Shown here: in pieces, positions 7,441 to 9,564 of the stretch
How the letters are laid out: each line of letters begins with the position of its first letter
Position numbering within the stretch: the stretch's first letter is position 1
Source of the DNA: Bacteroides sp. UBA7335
GTDB taxonomy: Bacteria; Bacteroidota; Bacteroidia; Bacteroidales; Bacteroidaceae
Direction: 5' to 3'
DNA length: 9,564 bases
Assembly (NCBI GenBank): GCA_002471185.1
Contig: DKPL01000046.1
Coordinates: forward strand, 1 to 9,564
The notes under the pieces: model-generated
Databases searched by the model: none
Seen by the model: the letters and a program-made list of their open reading frames with translations, nothing else
What the model was told of the DNA's origin: nothing
Translations under genes and position numbers: made by a program

Positions 7441-9129
7441 ATGAATAAAAAAACTCTATATACACTCTTCCTAGCAAGTACAACTTTGCTTTGGAGTGGC
7501 TGTCATGACGACGATTATTCGGTTGATTATGACTTAACACTTCCGGTTGCTAAAATTATAACTGCTTCGGATACTGAACCTTTTGTCGGAAAAAATATCA
7601 CGGTGGATGGTGAGAATCTGCATACGGCAACTTCGGTAAGTATTGGCGCTTATAACTTTCCTATCGTATCGGTAAACGAGGAAGGTACCTCGATGACTAT
7701 TACTGTGCCACGTGCTATTGATGCCGGTGCACTGACTGTAACCAACAAATACAAACGTACTCACGAGTCTGAGGTAAAGTTGGTTCCTCAATATTACGAG
7801 GCTGTGGTAACCAAATGGCCTTCACAAATTCAAAAAGGAAAACCATTTACCATCGAAGGTAGCAACATGGATTTGCTTAAAGAGGTAAGAATCAATGGCA
7901 CTGCATTGTCTTTATCGGGTGCGGCCAAAGAGGGATCGGCCAACTACTCATCGGTGGGAGTAGACATGGCAGTTGGAGATTTTGTGCTAATTGAGGTGAC
8001 TCCTAAAAATGGAGAGAAACAAATTTCGCCTGAGGTAGAAGTGGTGAAACCTAGTGATAAATATATTCCAAAGAGTACATTGATGCTTATCGACTGTAAT
8101 GCAACTTATGAATTGACCAAAGGGGATAAGTACAGTGAAGTAACTGTTGACGATAGCGATAAGGGCTTATTCGGAAAAGCACTACGTGTATCAGCTCCTG
8201 TTGGTAATGGTTGGAATGGTATATATTGCAAAATATACAGTGACAATGGTGGACAAGGGTATGATTTATCTTCTTACACTAATCCTTGCATTACGATGTT
8301 GATCAATACAAACGGTAAACAAGGATATATTCAACCTATTATGTTTGTAAATGGCTCTGAAGAGGATAGACATTTAGAGAGTGTGCATGGATATGGCGAC
8401 GATTATAAGAGCTCAACCAACGGTTGGGAATGGCGTTCTTATTCGTTGAAAGATTTGAACTTCCCGGTGAGCAACGGATTTATTGATAAGATTGGTGTTC
8501 AGTTTCGTGGTGGTAATATTGGCAATGGCAATGAAGATGCATTTGATGCTTCGCTTAACCTAGTAATGATAACTGATGGACCGCTTAACCCAACAGTAGC
8601 CTGGGATGCTGAAACTGATATGGCAAGTTATGAGGTTGGTCGTTTTGCATTAAAAAATAGTGGCTCTAATGCTTCATTGATTGGCACGACTCAAGGTAGC
8701 TATTATGCGAACTATAACGGGCCATCTGCCGGTTGGGATAAGAGTGTGATTGGTTCAGTGACTTGTAAGGCTCTCGATCCTGATGTATATAGTAATGGCA
8801 TTTGGATAAACTTCCTAGTAAATACAGGCTCTAAAGGAGGATATGTGCAACCTTGTATGGGTAGCGGATGGATGAACCTGACTAAAGATCAAGGTTATGG
8901 TGATGACTATCAGTTGGTGCCTACTAACAATGAATGGCAATGGCGATCAATAAGAGTAGTACCGGGTGAAGGCGACTTGAAAGGTTGGGACTCTTCTGCT
9001 GATTTTGAAATGAAGGTTCAGATTTTAGGAGGTAACTACGGTGGTGCAGATATGGACATCAGTTGCGATTACTTTGTATTTACAACTGCTCCAATGGATC
9101 CCAAATTAGACACAAGTGATTTTAAATAG
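7441..9129 (+). CDS. SusE-position surface glycan-binding lipoprotein with IPT/TIG-like domains and a duplicated C-terminal module
   Basis: This 562-residue lipoprotein has lipobox WSGC with Cys21, followed by HDDD, an acidic stretch like the surface export signal of Bacteroides lipoproteins. Residues about 34-117 and 120-205 look like two Ig-like IPT/TIG domains (for example VGKNITVDGENL and KGKPFTIEGSNM), which act as a spacer in surface glycan-binding proteins (SGBPs). Residues about 210-384 and 385-554 are two related beta-rich modules. Shared motifs include GYIQP (295-299) with GYVQP (467-471), GYGDDY (317-322) with GYGDDY (485-490), TNGWEWRS (326-333) with TNNEWQWRS (495-503), and FRGGN with ILGGN further on. 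The conserved Trp pairs (329/331 and 499/501) are candidate sugar-stacking residues. No catalytic motif is seen. It probably binds the target polysaccharide at the cell surface beside SusCD. It resembles SGBP-B type proteins in layout; ligand and Pfam family are not certain. The gene starts 19 nt after susD. Confidence 0.88.
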   Translation: MNKKTLYTLFLASTTLLWSGCHDDDYSVDYDLTLPVAKIITASDTEPFVGKNITVDGENLHTATSVSIGAYNFPIVSVNEEGTSMTITVPRAIDAGALTVTNKYKRTHESEVKLVPQYYEAVVTKWPSQIQKGKPFTIEGSNMDLLKEVRINGTALSLSGAAKEGSANYSSVGVDMAVGDFVLIEVTPKNGEKQISPEVEVVKPSDKYIPKSTLMLIDCNATYELTKGDKYSEVTVDDSDKGLFGKALRVSAPVGNGWNGIYCKIYSDNGGQGYDLSSYTNPCITMLINTNGKQGYIQPIMFVNGSEEDRHLESVHGYGDDYKSSTNGWEWRSYSLKDLNFPVSNGFIDKIGVQFRGGNIGNGNEDAFDASLNLVMITDGPLNPTVAWDAETDMASYEVGRFALKNSGSNASLIGTTQGSYYANYNGPSAGWDKSVIGSVTCKALDPDVYSNGIWINFLVNTGSKGGYVQPCMGSGWMNLTKDQGYGDDYQLVPTNNEWQWRSIRVVPGEGDLKGWDSSADFEMKVQILGGNYGGADMDISCDYFVFTTAPMDPKLDTSDFK

Positions 9130-9156
9130 ATTTGACAACAACAACACTTGAGTGAA

Positions 9157-9198
9157 GCATAGTGCAGGAGGGCTAGCGAGCTCTCCCGCCTCCTATGC
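9157..9198 (+). other. Two-part hairpin after the SusE-position gene, no U-tract
   Basis: GGAGGGCT (9167-9174) and AGCTCTCC (9179-9186) form an 8-bp GC-rich stem (one G-U) with loop AGCG. Outside it, GCATAG (9157-9162) pairs perfectly with CTATGC (9193-9198), with a 4/6-nt internal loop between the stems. No T-run follows, so it is a poor intrinsic terminator. It may be an mRNA 3'-end stabiliser or processing site that makes susCDE expression differ from that of the downstream phosphorylase gene. Confidence 0.55.
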
Positions 9199-9229
9199 CG
9201 ATTACTTTAGATATAAAAAATAGGTTCTG

Positions 9230-9261
9230 CTATAAGATAGCTCTTTTTCTCAGTCTTATAG
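9230..9261 (+). repeat. 8-bp inverted repeat in the leader of the second GH130 gene
   Basis: CTATAAGA (9230-9237) and TCTTATAG (9254-9261) are perfectly complementary, separated by a 16-nt T-rich loop. It lies 88 nt before the ATG at 9350. It could be an operator or a leader hairpin. No good TAnnTTTG promoter is seen in the 9130-9349 spacer; the nearest resemblance is TAGGTTTTG at 9264-9272, with one extra base. Confidence 0.3.
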
Positions 9262-9349
9262 GTTAGGTTTTGAAAGAAAAGACAATAAGGTAAAAAGGTT
9301 TTTTTAAGGTAACAATTATTTAAAGCATTAAAACAATAAGTTTTTCAAT

Positions 9350-9564
9350 ATGGAATTTTTTAAAGATAAAGTAGCTAAGCTTTTAGCAGATCATGAGGCA
9401 TTACTGTCTCGTAAAAATACACCGGTTAGCAATGGCAATGGGGTAGTTACTCGTTATGAGCACCCTGTGTTGACAGCGGTTCACACTCCCGTTATTTGGC
9501 GTTACGACCTTGACGAGCGCACCAATCCTTACCTGATGGAGCGCATTGGTATGAATGCTACCAT
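9350..9564 (+). CDS. mgp: GH130 family phosphorylase, N-terminal part (probable second 4-O-beta-D-mannosyl-D-glucose phosphorylase), 3' truncated by window
   Basis: The ATG at 9350 opens a frame of 71 codons to the window edge: MEFFKDKVAKLLADHEALLS, then RKNTPVSNGNGVVTRYEHPV and LTAVHTPVIWRYDLDERTNP, ending in YLMERIGMNAT. From memory this closely resembles the N-terminus of the B. fragilis MGP enzyme, including the helix with HEALL-RKN, the HPVLTA-HTPV segment and ERIGMNAT. There is no signal peptide, which fits a cytoplasmic phosphorylase. The predicted role is phosphorolysis of Man-beta-1,4-Glc. Active-site residues lie beyond the window. The start is supported because the first Met begins the conserved family N-terminus and the frame is unrelated upstream. 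An A/T-rich leader without Shine-Dalgarno precedes it. It follows the SusE-position gene by 220 nt, so it may be in the same operon or have its own promoter. This is a second gene, distinct from the one ending at 201. Confidence 0.87.
   Translation, partial: MEFFKDKVAKLLADHEALLSRKNTPVSNGNGVVTRYEHPVLTAVHTPVIWRYDLDERTNPYLMERIGMNAT

Overview
The window reads as part of a chromosomal polysaccharide utilization locus (PUL) from a Bacteroidetes bacterium, most likely Bacteroides or a close relative. The evidence is an adjacent SusC/SusD pair, Bacteroidetes-type lipoproteins with acidic residues after the lipobox Cys, starts without Shine-Dalgarno sequences but with A-rich leaders, and promoter-like TTTG / TAnnTTTG elements. 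All genes lie on the + strand. The genes have moderate GC content; the long intergenic gap is clearly AT-richer.

Layout: (1) 1-201 is the C-terminal end of a GH130 phosphorylase resembling 4-O-beta-D-mannosyl-D-glucose phosphorylase (MGP). (2) 214-1587 encodes a GPH-family sugar:cation symporter, 12 nt downstream and probably co-transcribed. This unit closes with a strong intrinsic terminator at 1625-1668. (3) 1588-2582 is a 995-nt gap with no convincing gene. It holds three 14-bp palindromic repeats at exact 23-bp spacing, two promoter candidates, a weak terminator-like element between them, several inverted repeats, and a run of TCTTTGAAA repeats just before susC. (4) 2583-9129 is a tightly packed outer-membrane module: SusC (TonB-dependent porin), SusD (glycan-binding lipoprotein) and a SusE-position surface glycan-binding lipoprotein with an internal domain duplication. 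(5) After a 220-nt spacer with two hairpins, a second GH130 gene starts at 9350 and runs off the window. Its N-terminus also looks like MGP.

Inferred pathway: the surface lipoproteins and SusCD capture beta-mannan or glucomannan oligosaccharides and bring them into the periplasm, and the symporter moves short oligosaccharides (mannobiose or mannosyl-glucose) into the cytoplasm. There MGP phosphorolyses Man-beta-1,4-Glc to mannose 1-phosphate and glucose. The usual partners, a GH26 mannanase, a cellobiose/mannobiose 2-epimerase and a regulator, are not in the window and may flank it. The mannan assignment rests on the two GH130 ends; the Sus proteins alone do not reveal the substrate.

The protein families are known. 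The less explained material is the architecture of the intergenic region, especially the 23-bp-periodic array, and the presence of two MGP-like genes bracketing the transport module.
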